A stretch of DNA of 64,000 bases from assembly GCF_017798165.1 (NCBI RefSeq), contig NZ_CP059068.1:2170001-2234000 (forward strand), read 5' to 3'. A model generated the notes under the pieces. It was not told the DNA's origin. It searched no databases and saw only the letters and a program-made list of their open reading frames with translations. Every line of letters starts with the position of its first letter. Positions within the stretch are counted from its first letter, which is position 1. This document shows, piece by piece, positions 44,126-54,700 of this stretch. Source of the stretch: Rhodoferax sp. AJA081-3 (GTDB lineage: Bacteria; Pseudomonadota; Gammaproteobacteria; Burkholderiales; Burkholderiaceae_C). The position numbers and the translations under genes are program-made.

Positions 44126-45202
44126 CTAACTCCGCTCAATGAGCAAACAAGTCCCATCTGCAAAGAAGCTGTGAAAGTCATCGCCTTGAAGCCGCGAATA
44201 AGTATCGCCAGTGGCCATATCAGCAAGCAAGGCTAAGGCGTCCAATTGCCGTCGCGTCGCCCCCACAAAAATGTGAACTCCCAGACCATCAAAGATGCTT
44301 CTGCCGACAAACTGTGTGTTGCCAATCTGACGAACTTGCAAGGCGCTCTGCTCAATCTCTTGATTTAGCTTCATCAAAAGGCCTGGACCCTTTTCTATTG
44401 GCGCTACCTGACCATTACCCGCAGACTCCGCTCTCAGTTTGACCGATAGTGCCTTCATGTAGGCCGCACCGGTCTGAGGAAGACCAGCAAACTGAAGGAT
44501 TTTCTCCCCGTGTAGAAGTTGCGCAACACGTTTAGTTGGAGGGATGTTGTCTGGAAGCGTCGGGGGATCCACAACGAAGGTTTGGCTTGGGAAAAGCCTA
44601 TCGTCTGTAGAAAGGAACGAGACGATAGCCAGCTTTGTATTGGCCGACTCAGGGTATTTCTTTACTTGTGCGATTGCTTTGGTTAAGGCGACATCTACTC
44701 CAGCAAGTACTGTTGTACCTTTCGCTTCGAACAAGTGTCGATTGCCCGTAGTATCAAAACACTCAAAATCTGGCCTTTTTTTGCTGAGCTTGCTGTTCTG
44801 AGGTATTTGAGCAATGGTGTCCCAAGTTACGCCAAAAGCTTCGGCCATAAAGAGAGAAGACAAAGCGACGCCTAGATCTTCAGACAGGCGCTTCTTAGTA
44901 TCTGTTTGTGTAATCCCCACAAGTGACACGAATCCCGTTTGTACGGTCGGACTCTTAGCAAAAAATGAATTTACTGTCGCAAGGTACAGGGACAAATCAG
45001 ATCCAAATCGCTGGGGGCTCTCACCTAGCAGAACATAAGCATGAAGAAAGACCGCAGGGGAAAATTTCAAAATGAACGACCCAGTGGGTGCACAGGTATT
45101 CTTTGTGAGCGAGGACGACGGTTGAAATATCGCCTGCGTGCTGGCATCAATACGGACTGGATGTTGAAGTGTTTGCAAATTGCCTCCTTTATTGAGCTTC
45201 AC
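44126..45202 (-). CDS. putative PD-(D/E)XK-type nuclease, island gene
   Basis: I do not recognise the family. The 358-aa protein has a plausible PD-(D/E)XK active site at about 150-175: RPDFECFD, then LFEAKGTT, giving P-D...E-x-K. A region rich in Ser and Thr precedes it, and the C-terminal half (about 240-358) lacks motifs. No membrane segment is visible. Base composition is lower in GC than the neighbours, suggesting transfer. It is flanked by a GIY-YIG fragment and another nuclease-like gene. Confidence 0.6.
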   Translation of the reverse strand: MKLNKGGNLQTLQHPVRIDASTQAIFQPSSSLTKNTCAPTGSFILKFSPAVFLHAYVLLGESPQRFGSDLSLYLATVNSFFAKSPTVQTGFVSLVGITQTDTKKRLSEDLGVALSSLFMAEAFGVTWDTIAQIPQNSKLSKKRPDFECFDTTGNRHLFEAKGTTVLAGVDVALTKAIAQVKKYPESANTKLAIVSFLSTDDRLFPSQTFVVDPPTLPDNIPPTKRVAQLLHGEKILQFAGLPQTGAAYMKALSVKLRAESAGNGQVAPIEKGPGLLMKLNQEIEQSALQVRQIGNTQFVGRSIFDGLGVHIFVGATRRQLDALALLADMATGDTYSRLQGDDFHSFFADGTCLLIERS

Positions 45203-45254
45203 GAAATGCTTGAGCCTGACACTCCGCAGTGAATGGCAGCCAAATAGGTCATCA

Positions 45255-46166
45255 CTACTGTAGACGACCCACCTCTAGAATTGCCTCGCCAGTCTGCGAG
45301 ACATGTCGACGCAGGCGGGCGATCAGCTCACCCAGTTTCCATCCGCTGTAAAACAACGCCATGACGTGTGATGCGTCCAAAAGAATCAGCGGCGTCTTCT
45401 TACCGGACGCTTGTGTGATTGCGACAGAGCTGTACCCGCTCATCGACACCATTAGACCCATTGTGTTATCCGCGACATTCCCCAACTTGGCAAGCAAGCT
45501 ATCGATATCAGTCGCATCAGATTGCGAGGCTGTGAACTTCAGTTCTACAAGATATGTAGTGCCTTCAATAGTGACGGTTCCATCAATCTGACGGCCACCA
45601 CTCACATATGGCCTGCGGCATTCGACTTCAAAGAAATCAACTACCTTGAAGAACCAGTCTTGGAATTTGTAGCCTCCGTCTTGAGTTCCTTGGACGGGCA
45701 CAAGGTCCTCCAACTCTTTCGCAAGCGACTCAATCGAAGCAGCTTTGGTCGCATTCGCTCGGCGCTCCTGCTGTGCAGCTTCACGCCGCGATTGCCTACC
45801 CCGCTCCATCGCCTCCTCATCACGGACAACACTTACGTATTTTTTAAGATTGGCGACAGCTTCAGTCGCATCCCTTACTTTGAGAGCTTCGTCCTCCCAT
45901 CCTTTCAGGTCAGGAAATGCAATCTGTTCGGAAAGGGATACCGCCATCTGCTTGATAACCTGCCGGCCCTCTTCAGTCTTCTCAAGCTTGGGGAACAAAC
46001 GATCAAGAACATCCCGCTTAGTCTCGTCAGATGTCCAGGTCGCCAGAAAAGACTCCTTGACCCTATGACGTAATAAAAACTGCCGCAGTGTTGGCTTCCT
46101 CCAGAATGACTTTAAGAGCGCAGCCCGCACCAGATCAATGAAGTGCGAAGGTAGGCTTTCACTCAT
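45255..46166 (-). CDS. restriction endonuclease-like protein (PD-(D/E)XK), coupled to hsdS remnant
   Basis: A 303-aa protein. A helical, charged N-terminal half (about 1-150, including RRANATKAASIESLAKELED) leads to a nuclease-like core at about 160-235: GYKFQDWFFKVVDFFEV, GRQIDGTVTIEG and YLVELKFTA, consistent with E...D-x(n)-E-x-K of Mrr/restriction-like enzymes. The C-terminus is SGYSSVAITQASGKKTPLIL. The start overlaps the hsdS stop by 4 bases, so it is part of the type I operon as an extra gene. Confidence 0.7.
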   Translation of the reverse strand: MSESLPSHFIDLVRAALLKSFWRKPTLRQFLLRHRVKESFLATWTSDETKRDVLDRLFPKLEKTEEGRQVIKQMAVSLSEQIAFPDLKGWEDEALKVRDATEAVANLKKYVSVVRDEEAMERGRQSRREAAQQERRANATKAASIESLAKELEDLVPVQGTQDGGYKFQDWFFKVVDFFEVECRRPYVSGGRQIDGTVTIEGTTYLVELKFTASQSDATDIDSLLAKLGNVADNTMGLMVSMSGYSSVAITQASGKKTPLILLDASHVMALFYSGWKLGELIARLRRHVSQTGEAILEVGRLQ

Positions 46167-46663
46167 TTCACGCCCTCCAAAAATGCACGGGCGAGCGTCG
46201 CCTGCCGCAGCGCCTGCGCACGCTTGAGGTTAGCGTCGACATCGGCTTCAACTTCACGGATGATGGACAGGTGGCGGTCGACTTCGGCAACAATACGGGC
46301 TTGCTCTGCTCGTGGAGGCAATCCAAAAGCTATCACAGCAATGGTCGGAGCATTCAACTTTTGGCGCCCTACACCGGCGCCACCACCGGTAAGCCTCGCC
46401 TGCCCTTCTGGACTCTGAAGAAACATCAGCAAAAACTTTCTTGAATGCTCATCAAGGCGCAGTCGAATTTGAATCAAATAGGCTCCCGGGATGGCATCGA
46501 CCTTGTCCTCAAAAAGCGCAACTCTTCCTAAACTACCAGTACGTGTCACAAGCAAGTCACCGGGAGCAACACGGTACTTCGACAGGTCCTTGGCAGCGAG
46601 ATCAATTCTCGGGGCCGTACTGGTGTCGACTCGGCCTGATTCATCGATATCCGTCGTGCGCAA
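46163..46663 (-). pseudogene. hsdS: hsdS 3' part (second target-recognition domain), out of frame with upstream part
   Basis: 166 codons matching the C-terminal half of a type I specificity subunit: YRVAPGDLLVTRTGSLGRVALF, AYLIQIRLRL, and the closing LPPRAEQARIVAEVDRHLSII with a coiled coil. It continues the hsdS sequence of the upstream frame after a shift near 46661-46671, where the run GTTTTGTTTTG lacks one base for a continuous frame. Translated alone it would need an internal start, so it is probably inactive. Confidence 0.8.
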
Positions 46664-48276
46664 AACAAAACGCCCTTATCGGAATACGCATCGCTAGAGA
46701 ATCGAGGTCCATAAAAGGAGAACTCAGAAATTCGACCAATTGAAGTCCTAGCCCAACCCTCCGGGCAATCACCCTGTTCACTTGACTTAGACGACTTGCT
46801 CGTATTGGTTCTGATCTCCTCACTTCCAACAATCCGCTGCAAAAGCTGTTCACCGGTTTCATAGGTGCGCCCTTCGCGGCGGGCCTGGGCGGATTCGGTT
46901 TCTACGAGGCGACCTTCGACGGCGGCTTTGAGGACGGAGGCTTTGTAGCGTTTGAGGTTGGCTTTGACGCGCAGGAGGTTGGCGACGGCTTCGTCGAGGC
47001 GGGAGAACTGCTTTTCGAGTTCGGCGACGATTTCACGTTGCCGCCCAATGTCGGGCAATGGAATCAGTTGCTCTTCCAGGTACGCACTTGGCACGCGGCG
47101 CAGGCCTACGGCATCGGCCACGGCCTGGGCGTGGCCGTATTCCATGACCAGGTATTGGTTGAAGAAGCCAAAGGTTTGCTTGTTGGGTGTGGCGGTCAGG
47201 CCGATCAGATACGCGTCAAAGTATTCCAGCACCTGGCGCCACAGGTTGTAGATGCTGCGGTGGGCCTCGTCGGTGACCACAATGTCAAAGCTCTCAATGG
47301 GAATGGCCGGGTTGTAGCCAATGGGCTCGGCGTCTTTGAAGAGGGTCTCAATCTTCTCGGTGGATTCTTCGTCGGCCTCCTCAGCCAGCTCGCGCCCCTT
47401 GAGCATGCTGAACATGCGCTGGATGGTGCAAATGACCACGCGGGCGCTGGTGTCGAGCTGGTTGCCCTGCAGGTGCTGGACGATGTATTCCTCGCCAAAC
47501 TTGTAGTTGTTGTAGGGCGATGCGTAGGCGTCAAACTCTTTCTTGGTCTGGCGGGCCAGGTTGCCCCGGTCTACCAAGAAGAGCACCCGGCGCGCGCCGC
47601 CGAACTTGATCAGGCGGTAGATGAAGCCGATGCTGGTGAACGTCTTGCCGCTGCCGGTGGCCATCTGGATCAAGGCCTTGGGCTTGTTGGCGGCGAGGCT
47701 TTTCTCCAGGTTGGTGATGGCGCTGATTTGGGCGGGCCACAGGGAATAGTGCGCGCCGCCGCTGCCCCACTCGGTGACGAGCTCGGGCATGGAACACATG
47801 CGGGTGAGGAAGGTGCCTGCGGCTTCCTGCGCTGTGTTGGATGCCGCCGCTGCCTGCAAATAGGCCAGCCACTGCACCAGCAGCTCGGGGCGGAAGTAGG
47901 CGAACACTGCTCTGGCACGAGGCTCGGGGTCCAGGCCGTTGGTGAAGTGGGTCTCGATTCCGGTGCTTTCCCACACAAAGGGCAGTGGGCGGCGCCAGGC
48001 TGGCAAGGTGGTGGGCAGGCCCTGGGCGTAGCGGCTGCTTTGCATCTCTACGCCCGTTAGCGTTGCGCCTTCTTTCTTAGCCTCGATCACGCCGCAGGCT
48101 TTGCCGTTTACATAGAGCAGATAGTCAGCGAAGCCAAAGCCGGAGTTGAGGGGAAATTCGCGAATGGCTACGCCGGTAGCAGCATGGATGTTGGCGTCGG
48201 CCACATTGCAGACGTGCCAACCGGCTGCAACTAGCAGTGCGTCGATGCTGACTCTGGCTTTCTGCTCTGGCGTCAT
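46546..48276 (-). pseudogene. hsdR: hsdR'-'hsdS chimera: truncated restriction ATPase fused in frame to specificity subunit
   Basis: The first ~388 codons are the front of HsdR. A nuclease domain has GFADYLLYVNGKACGVIEAKK with the D...E-x-K site, helicase motif I is QMATGSGKTFT, and motif II is VVTDEAHRS, ending at LIGLTATPNKQTFGFF. At about 47105 it switches to HsdS: LEEQLIPLPDIGRQREIVAEL and LKRYKASVLKAAVEGRL. The next target-recognition domain then runs out of frame. Most of the motor, all of TRD1 and the hsdR/hsdS boundary are missing, so both functions are lost. Confidence 0.85.
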
Positions 48277-48329
48277 GTCTCCCCCTTGGTGGTCATTCTA
48301 GGGGACGCCTTTGCGCCGTAAGCGCCTTT

Positions 48330-48680
48330 CTACAGCTCTGTGTATTTGGTCGCTGTGCCTCGCGCCGCATCCACCGGGTACTTCTGCGCATTGACCAGCA
48401 TCTTGGCTTGGGCGGCAGCCACCAAATCGATGCCCAGCTTGTCGCACAGTTGCAGCAGGTAGAGGAACACATCTGCCGCCTCGGCCGCCACTTCGTCCTT
48501 CTTGTCGGGCGACAGCGCCTGGCTCTGGGCTTCGGTCAGCCACTGGAAGTGCTCCAGCAATTCCGCGGACTCTACCGACAGCGCACAAGCCAGATTCTTG
48601 GGCGTGTGAAACTGCTCCCAGTCACGTGCTGCGGCAAACACGCGCAGGGCATCCACCAGGGGCTGTAGGGGGCTATCCAT
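48330..48680 (-). CDS. MazG-like nucleotide pyrophosphohydrolase
   Basis: A 116-aa all-alpha NTP pyrophosphatase of the MazG/RS21-C6 type, which hydrolyses (d)NTPs such as dCTP or noncanonical nucleotides to monophosphates. The Mg site is spread over ESAELLEHFQW and DEVAAEAADVFLYLLQL (E-x3-E...E-x2-D pattern). A highly similar arrangement is known as a housecleaning enzyme. It lies 54 bases past the island remnant, in its own small unit before uvrA. Confidence 0.88.
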   Translation of the reverse strand: MDSPLQPLVDALRVFAAARDWEQFHTPKNLACALSVESAELLEHFQWLTEAQSQALSPDKKDEVAAEAADVFLYLLQLCDKLGIDLVAAAQAKMLVNAQKYPVDAARGTATKYTEL

Positions 48681-48698
48681 TGCAAAGTCCTTTAGGTG

Positions 48699-48755
48699 AA
48701 ATCATGCTCTAGCCCCCGTGAAATATAACGAATACGCTATTGATTTGATAGTATT
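48699..48755 (+). repeat. dispersed CTGTAGCCCCCGT repeat, copy 11
   Basis: Reads AATCATGCTCTAGCCCCCGT, then GAAATATAACGAATACGCTA, then a TTGATAGT end. It lies between the MazG-like gene start and the uvrA stop. Confidence 0.75.
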
Positions 48756-48765
48756 CATCACGTCC

Positions 48766-51700
48766 CTAACGCGCCAGCACTGCGGCCAGTGCCACACCGG
48801 TGTGTGTACCCAGCTGGACCACTGCCTCCGGTGTAGCCGCAGCCACCACTTGGCCACCGGCGTTGCCGCCGTCCGGCCCCAGGTCAATCACCCAGTCGGC
48901 CTCAGCAATCACATCCAGATCGTGCTCGATGACAACCACGCTGTGGCCAGCATTCACCAACCGGTGCAGCACCTGGATCAACTTTTCCACGTCCGCCATG
49001 TGCAGGCCCACCGTGGGTTCATCCAGCACGTACAGGGTGTGCGGCGCCTTGTTACCACGCTTGCCTATATCGTCGCGCACTTTGGAAAGCTCGGTCACCA
49101 GCTTGATGCGCTGCGCCTCGCCGCCGCTGAGTGTGGGTGACGGCTGGCCCAGCGTCAGGTAGCCCAGGCCCACGTCCTTCAGCAGTTGTAGCGGGTGGGC
49201 GATGCTGGGCATGGCGGCGAAGAAGTCCACCGCTTCATCCACTTCCATCTGCAGCACATCGCCAATGTTTTTGCCGCGCCAGGTGACAGCCTGGGTCTCG
49301 GGGTTGAAGCGCGCACCCTTGCAGGTTTCGCACAGCACTTTCACATCGGGCAAGAAGCTCATGCCGATGGTGCGGATGCCTTGGCCTTCGCAGCCCGGGC
49401 AGCGGCCTTCGCCGGTGTTGAAGCTGAAGCGATTGGCCGCGTAGCCGCGCGCCTTGGCTTCCAGTGTGTCGGCAAAGAGTTTGCGGATGGTGTCCCAAAA
49501 GCCGATGTAGGTGGCGGGGCAGCTGCGTGGGGTTTTGCCGATGGGGGTCTGGTCCACTTCCAGCACGCGGTCGATGGTCTCGAAGCCGGTGACGCCCTCG
49601 CAGCCGGTCCATTGGATTTTTTCGCCTGCCTCTAATGCGTCTCTGCCCGCTTTGGTGCTGCGTTTTTGGACGGCGACTTGTACGTTGGTTAGCAGCACGT
49701 CGCGTGCAAGGGTTGATTTGCCGGAGCCTGATACGCCGGTCACTGCGACCAGGCGTTTGAGGGGGATGTGGGCGGTGACGTTTTGCAGGTTGTGGAGGTT
49801 GGCGCCTTTGACTGTTATCCAGTCAATGGGCTCGTGTTTGGCTGAGCCCGCAGCGGGGGCAGCCAGGGCGGGATCCCCCGACGCGTAGCTGATGTCGTCA
49901 CCCGCCCTGGCCGCCCCCGCTGCTGCGTACTGGGCTGACACGCGCGCACGTTCTGCCAGCTCCGCGTTGGCTTCCACGCTGGACGACACGCGGGACGCGG
50001 CAATCAGCGCTGCCTTCAAGGCTTTGCCTTTCAACGGCTTGGGTCCGTTCGCGCTCCCCGCACCCGCGGCCGGAGCCGGTGCGCCGGGCGACGATTTGGG
50101 CTTGCCGTATGAGGAGCCCGGCGTACCGGCTTCGGCCGCAGCGAGCGCCAACGACTCCGCATACGAAACAACACCGCGACGCACCATGAAAGGATGCTTC
50201 ATCGCGTGCAGCAAATACCGCCCTGTCTGCGACTCCCCAGCCGCCTGCACATCCGCAACAGACCCTTCCGCAACGAGTCGCCCTCCCCGCTTACCCGCAC
50301 TGGGCCCAATGTCGATGATGTGGTCCGCATGGCGAATGGTGTCCTCGTCATGCTCCACCACCACCAGCGTATTGCCCTTGTCGCTGAGCGATCGCAAGGC
50401 CCCCAGCAGAATCTTGTTGTCCCGCGCATGCAGGCCAATCGTTGGCTCGTCCAGCACGTAACACACACCTTGCAAATTGCTGCCCAGTTGCGCGGCCAAA
50501 CGGATGCGCTGCGCCTCGCCACCGCTGAGCGTGGGGGCTCCACGGTCCAACGTCAGGTAGCCCAGGCCCACCTCTTCCAAAAACTCGAGACGGCTCTTGA
50601 TCTCTGGCACCAGGTCGCGCGCAATGTCACCCTCGCGCTTGGTCATGCCGCCCAGTACCTGCAGGGTCTGCACCCATTTGCGCACATCGGTCACACTCAA
50701 ACGTGCAATGTCGGTAATGCTCACGGCGTTGAACTGCACGGCCCGGGCGGTGGCGTTTAGCCGTGTGCCCTGGCAGGTAAGGCAGGTGGAATCGTGCAGG
50801 TCTTCGATATCGGCTTCGGCAAAGGTCTGCTCGCGGCCCTTGTTGTCGTCGTCCTTCACCGAATCGTCAAACACCTTACGCTGGTCTTTGGTCAGCGCCA
50901 CGCCGGTGCCCACACAATCCGGGCACCAGCCGTGTTTGCTGTTGTAGCTGAAGAGTCGTGGGTCCAGCTCCACATACGAGGTAGAACACACCGGGCAGGC
51001 GCGCTTAGTGGAGAACACCTGCACCTGGCCTATGCCGGCCGCGGGAGTACCCGCCAACATGGCTTCTTTCAGGCCATCCATGCCCGACAACACATGCACC
51101 ACACCCTTGCCATGCACCAGGGCCATGGCCAGCGCCTCGCGCAGTTGCGCTTCTTGCGCCGGGTTCACGTCCAGGCTGGCAACCGGCAGCTCGATGTTGT
51201 GTTCCTTGAACCGGTCGATGCGGGGGAAGTTGGTGGTGGGCAAGAAGTTGCCATCCACCCGCAGATGCGTGAACCCACGCGGCCGCGCCCAGTCTGCCAG
51301 CTCGGTGTACACACCCTTGCGGCCAGACACCAGGGGTGCCAACAGGCCTATGTGCTGCCCCCGGAAGTTCTTCAACAGCTGCGCCGCAATGCTGTCTGCC
51401 GACTGCGGCTCCACCGCCGCGCCATCGTGTATGCAGTGCTGCGTGCCCAGTTTGACGTACAGCAAACGCAAGAAATGCCAGACCTCGGTTGTCGTGCCCA
51501 CAGTGGACTTGCGACCCCCGCGTGACAGGCGCTGCTCAATGGCGACAGTAGGCGGAATGCCGTAGACCGCATCCACTTCAGGCCGGCCTGCCGGTTGAAC
51601 GATGCTGCGGGCATAAGCGTTCAGCGATTCCAGATAGCGGCGTTGGCCTTCGTTAAAGAGAATGTCGAACGCCAACGTGGATTTGCCAGAACCAGAAACC

Positions 51701-54700
51701 CCGGTAACGACATTGAACTTGCCCCGCGGAATATCCACCGATAGCGACTTAAGGTTGTGTTCCTTAGCATTGACGATACGAATGCTGTTATCCGCCGGGG
51801 ATGGGGTTACGCCGGGCGACGATTTGGGCTTGCCGTATGAGGAGCCCGGCGTGACCCCGTCCCCGGCAGCGAGAGCCAAATACTTCGCACTAGGCTCCGT
51901 CACCACATGCACAACACCCATTGCGGCCGCGTACTCACGCAAGGCCATGCCGGTGTGTGACGTGGCGTGTAGCAATAAATCTTCGGGCGTTCCATAGGCC
52001 ACGACCTCACCGCCGGCATCACCACCTTCCGGCCCCAGATCGATGAGCCAATCCGAAGCGCGGATCACGTCCAAATTGTGCTCAATTACCAGTAGCGAAT
52101 GCCCCGCATCCAGCAACTTGCGCAGCGCACGCATCAGCTTGGCGATGTCATCAAAGTGCAGACCCGTGGTCGGCTCGTCCAGCATGAACAGCGTGCCGCG
52201 CTTCGCCACTGCTTGGCGACTAGCGGTGCTGCTCTTGGCGGCCTCAGCCAGAAAGCCGGCCAGCTTCAACCGCTGCGCCTCGCCGCCTGACAAGGTAGGC
52301 ACAGGCTGCCCCAGCTTCACATACTCCAGCCCCACATCCACAATGGGCTGCAGCGCACGAATGACGTCGCGGTCGTTGGAAAACAGGTCAGCGGATTCGG
52401 TGACGGTCAGGTCCAGCACATCCGACACATTGACGCGTTTGCCCTTGCGCTCAATCGTCACCTCCAGAATCTCGGGCCGGTAACGTTTGCCATCACAGTC
52501 CGGGCAACGCAGGTATACGTCGCTCAAAAACTGCATCTCGATGTGTTCAAAACCCGAGCCACCGCAGGTGGGGCAACGCCCGTCGCCCCCGTTGAAGCTG
52601 AACTTGCTGGCCGTGTAGCCGCGCTCGCGCGACAGATCGGCACCAGCAAACAGTTCGCGGATCGCATCCCACGCGCCGACATAACTCACCGGGTTGGAGC
52701 GTGCGGTTTTGCCAATGGGCGATTGGTCCACAAACACCACCTCGCTCAACTGCTCGGCACCCAGCAGGCGTGCATGCGCGCCCGGCGTTTCAGTGGCCTT
52801 GCCGAAGTGGCGCAGCAAGGCGGGGGCCAGCACGTCCTGTATCAGCGTGGACTTGCCCGAGCCGCTGACGCCGGTGACACACACCAGACGCTGCAGCGGA
52901 ATGTCGACCGAGATGCTCTTGAGGTTGTGCTCGGTCACTCCTTCCAGAATCAGGCGGGGGGTGTTCTCGGCCACCATGCGCTTGAAGCCCATGCCCACCT
53001 GTTTGCGGCCACCCAGGTAGGCACCAGTTAGGGTGTCGGCGCCCTTGAGTGCTTCGGTGCTGCCGTCAAACACGATTTGACCGCCCTTCTCACCAGGGCC
53101 AGGGCCCATGTCGATCATGCGGTCTGCGGCGAGCATGACGGCCGGGTCATGCTCCACCACCACCAGCGTGTTGCCCGCATCGCGCAGGCGCTGCATGGCC
53201 ACGATGATGCGGTGCATGTCGCGGGGGTGCAGGCCTATGCTGGGTTCGTCTAGTACGAAGAGTGTGTTGACCAGGGAAGTGCCCAGCGCGGTGGTCAGGT
53301 TGATGCGTTGGACTTCGCCGCCGCTGAGGGTTCGGCTTTGGCGGTCTAACGTGAGGTAGCCTATGCCTACGTCGCACAGGTACTTGAGTCTGGTGCAGAC
53401 TTCTTCCAGCAGCAGTTTTAGCGTTTTGGCTTCGGCCTCTGAGGTGGCTGGGACTGGGGGTATGGCGGGCGCCTCATGGTGCGAGCACAAATCGTTGCCC
53501 GCCAAACCCCCAGCCCCAGCTTCGTACTCGATGGAAGAATGCAGAACATCCGAATGCACCGCCGCACCAAAGGACTTGCCGCCCTCCGCCGGAGACACGG
53601 CTGTGCTGGGCGGAGTGAGGTTGCCGGGCGACGATTTGGGCTCGCCGTATGAGGAGCCCGGCAACCCCGCTTCGCCCAGCACAGCTTGCAGCGAATCGAA
53701 GAAGCGCCTCAACTTGTCGATAGGCAGCAACATCAAATCATGCAAACACAAGCCCGGCAACGCTTCCAACTGCGCACGCGACCACGAAACCCCTTGCGGC
53801 ATAAACCGCTTGGAGGGCAACAACACAGCATTCGCCTGTGCCTTGGTTCCAATACGCCACAACAGACTCTCGGTCTTGAGCCGCGCCCCACCACAGGTGC
53901 CACAGGGCGTGTAGCTGCGGTACTTGGACAGCAGCACACGGATGTGCATCTTGTAGGCCTTGGTCTCCAGGTAGGCGAAGAAACGGTTGATGCCAAACCA
54001 GTGCTGGTTCCACTTGCCGTTCCAGTTGGGTGAGCCGTTGATGACCCAGCCTTGTTGTTCGGGCGTCAGCTTGTACCAGGGCGTGTCGCGCGGTATGCCG
54101 GCCGCCTCGGCATGGCGCATCAGGTCGTCCTGGCACTCCTGCCAGGCGGGCGTCTGCATGGGCTTGACGGCACCGGCACGCAGCGTGAGTTTGTCATTGG
54201 GGATGACCAGGCCCAGGTCGACGCCGACAACCCGCCCGAAGCCACGGCAGGCTTCGCACGCGCCGACTGCCGAGTTGAATGAAAACATGGACGCAATCGG
54301 GTCCGTGTAGCGGATATCACTTTGCGGACAGTGCAGGCCGGTGGAGAAGCGCCACACGACAGGCTCTGCATTTGCTATGGAATTCGTAGTGGTATCACCA
54401 GATTCCACGGGGGCCACAGCCTCATTTAGCACATAGACGTTCAGGCGACCGCTGCCGCGTTTGAGGGCTACTTCGATGGCCTCCAGCACACGTGCTTTAT
54501 CTACGCTGGTGATGCGGAAGCGGTCGGCTACTACGTCTAGGACTTTTCTCCGGCGAGAGTCGGAAACGGGGTCAGAGCCCGATTTCGTACCAGGCTTCGC
54601 GCTCCGTTTTGTTTTCTTTCCTGAATCGGGATCTGACCCCGTTTCCGCCACCTCCACTTCACGCTCAGCGTGGATGCGGGTAAAGCCGCTGGCGGACAAC

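Noticed and set aside
53147..53377. Small minus-strand frame with Pro/His-rich residues inside uvrA
   Set aside because: Out-of-frame shadow of the UvrA signature region.
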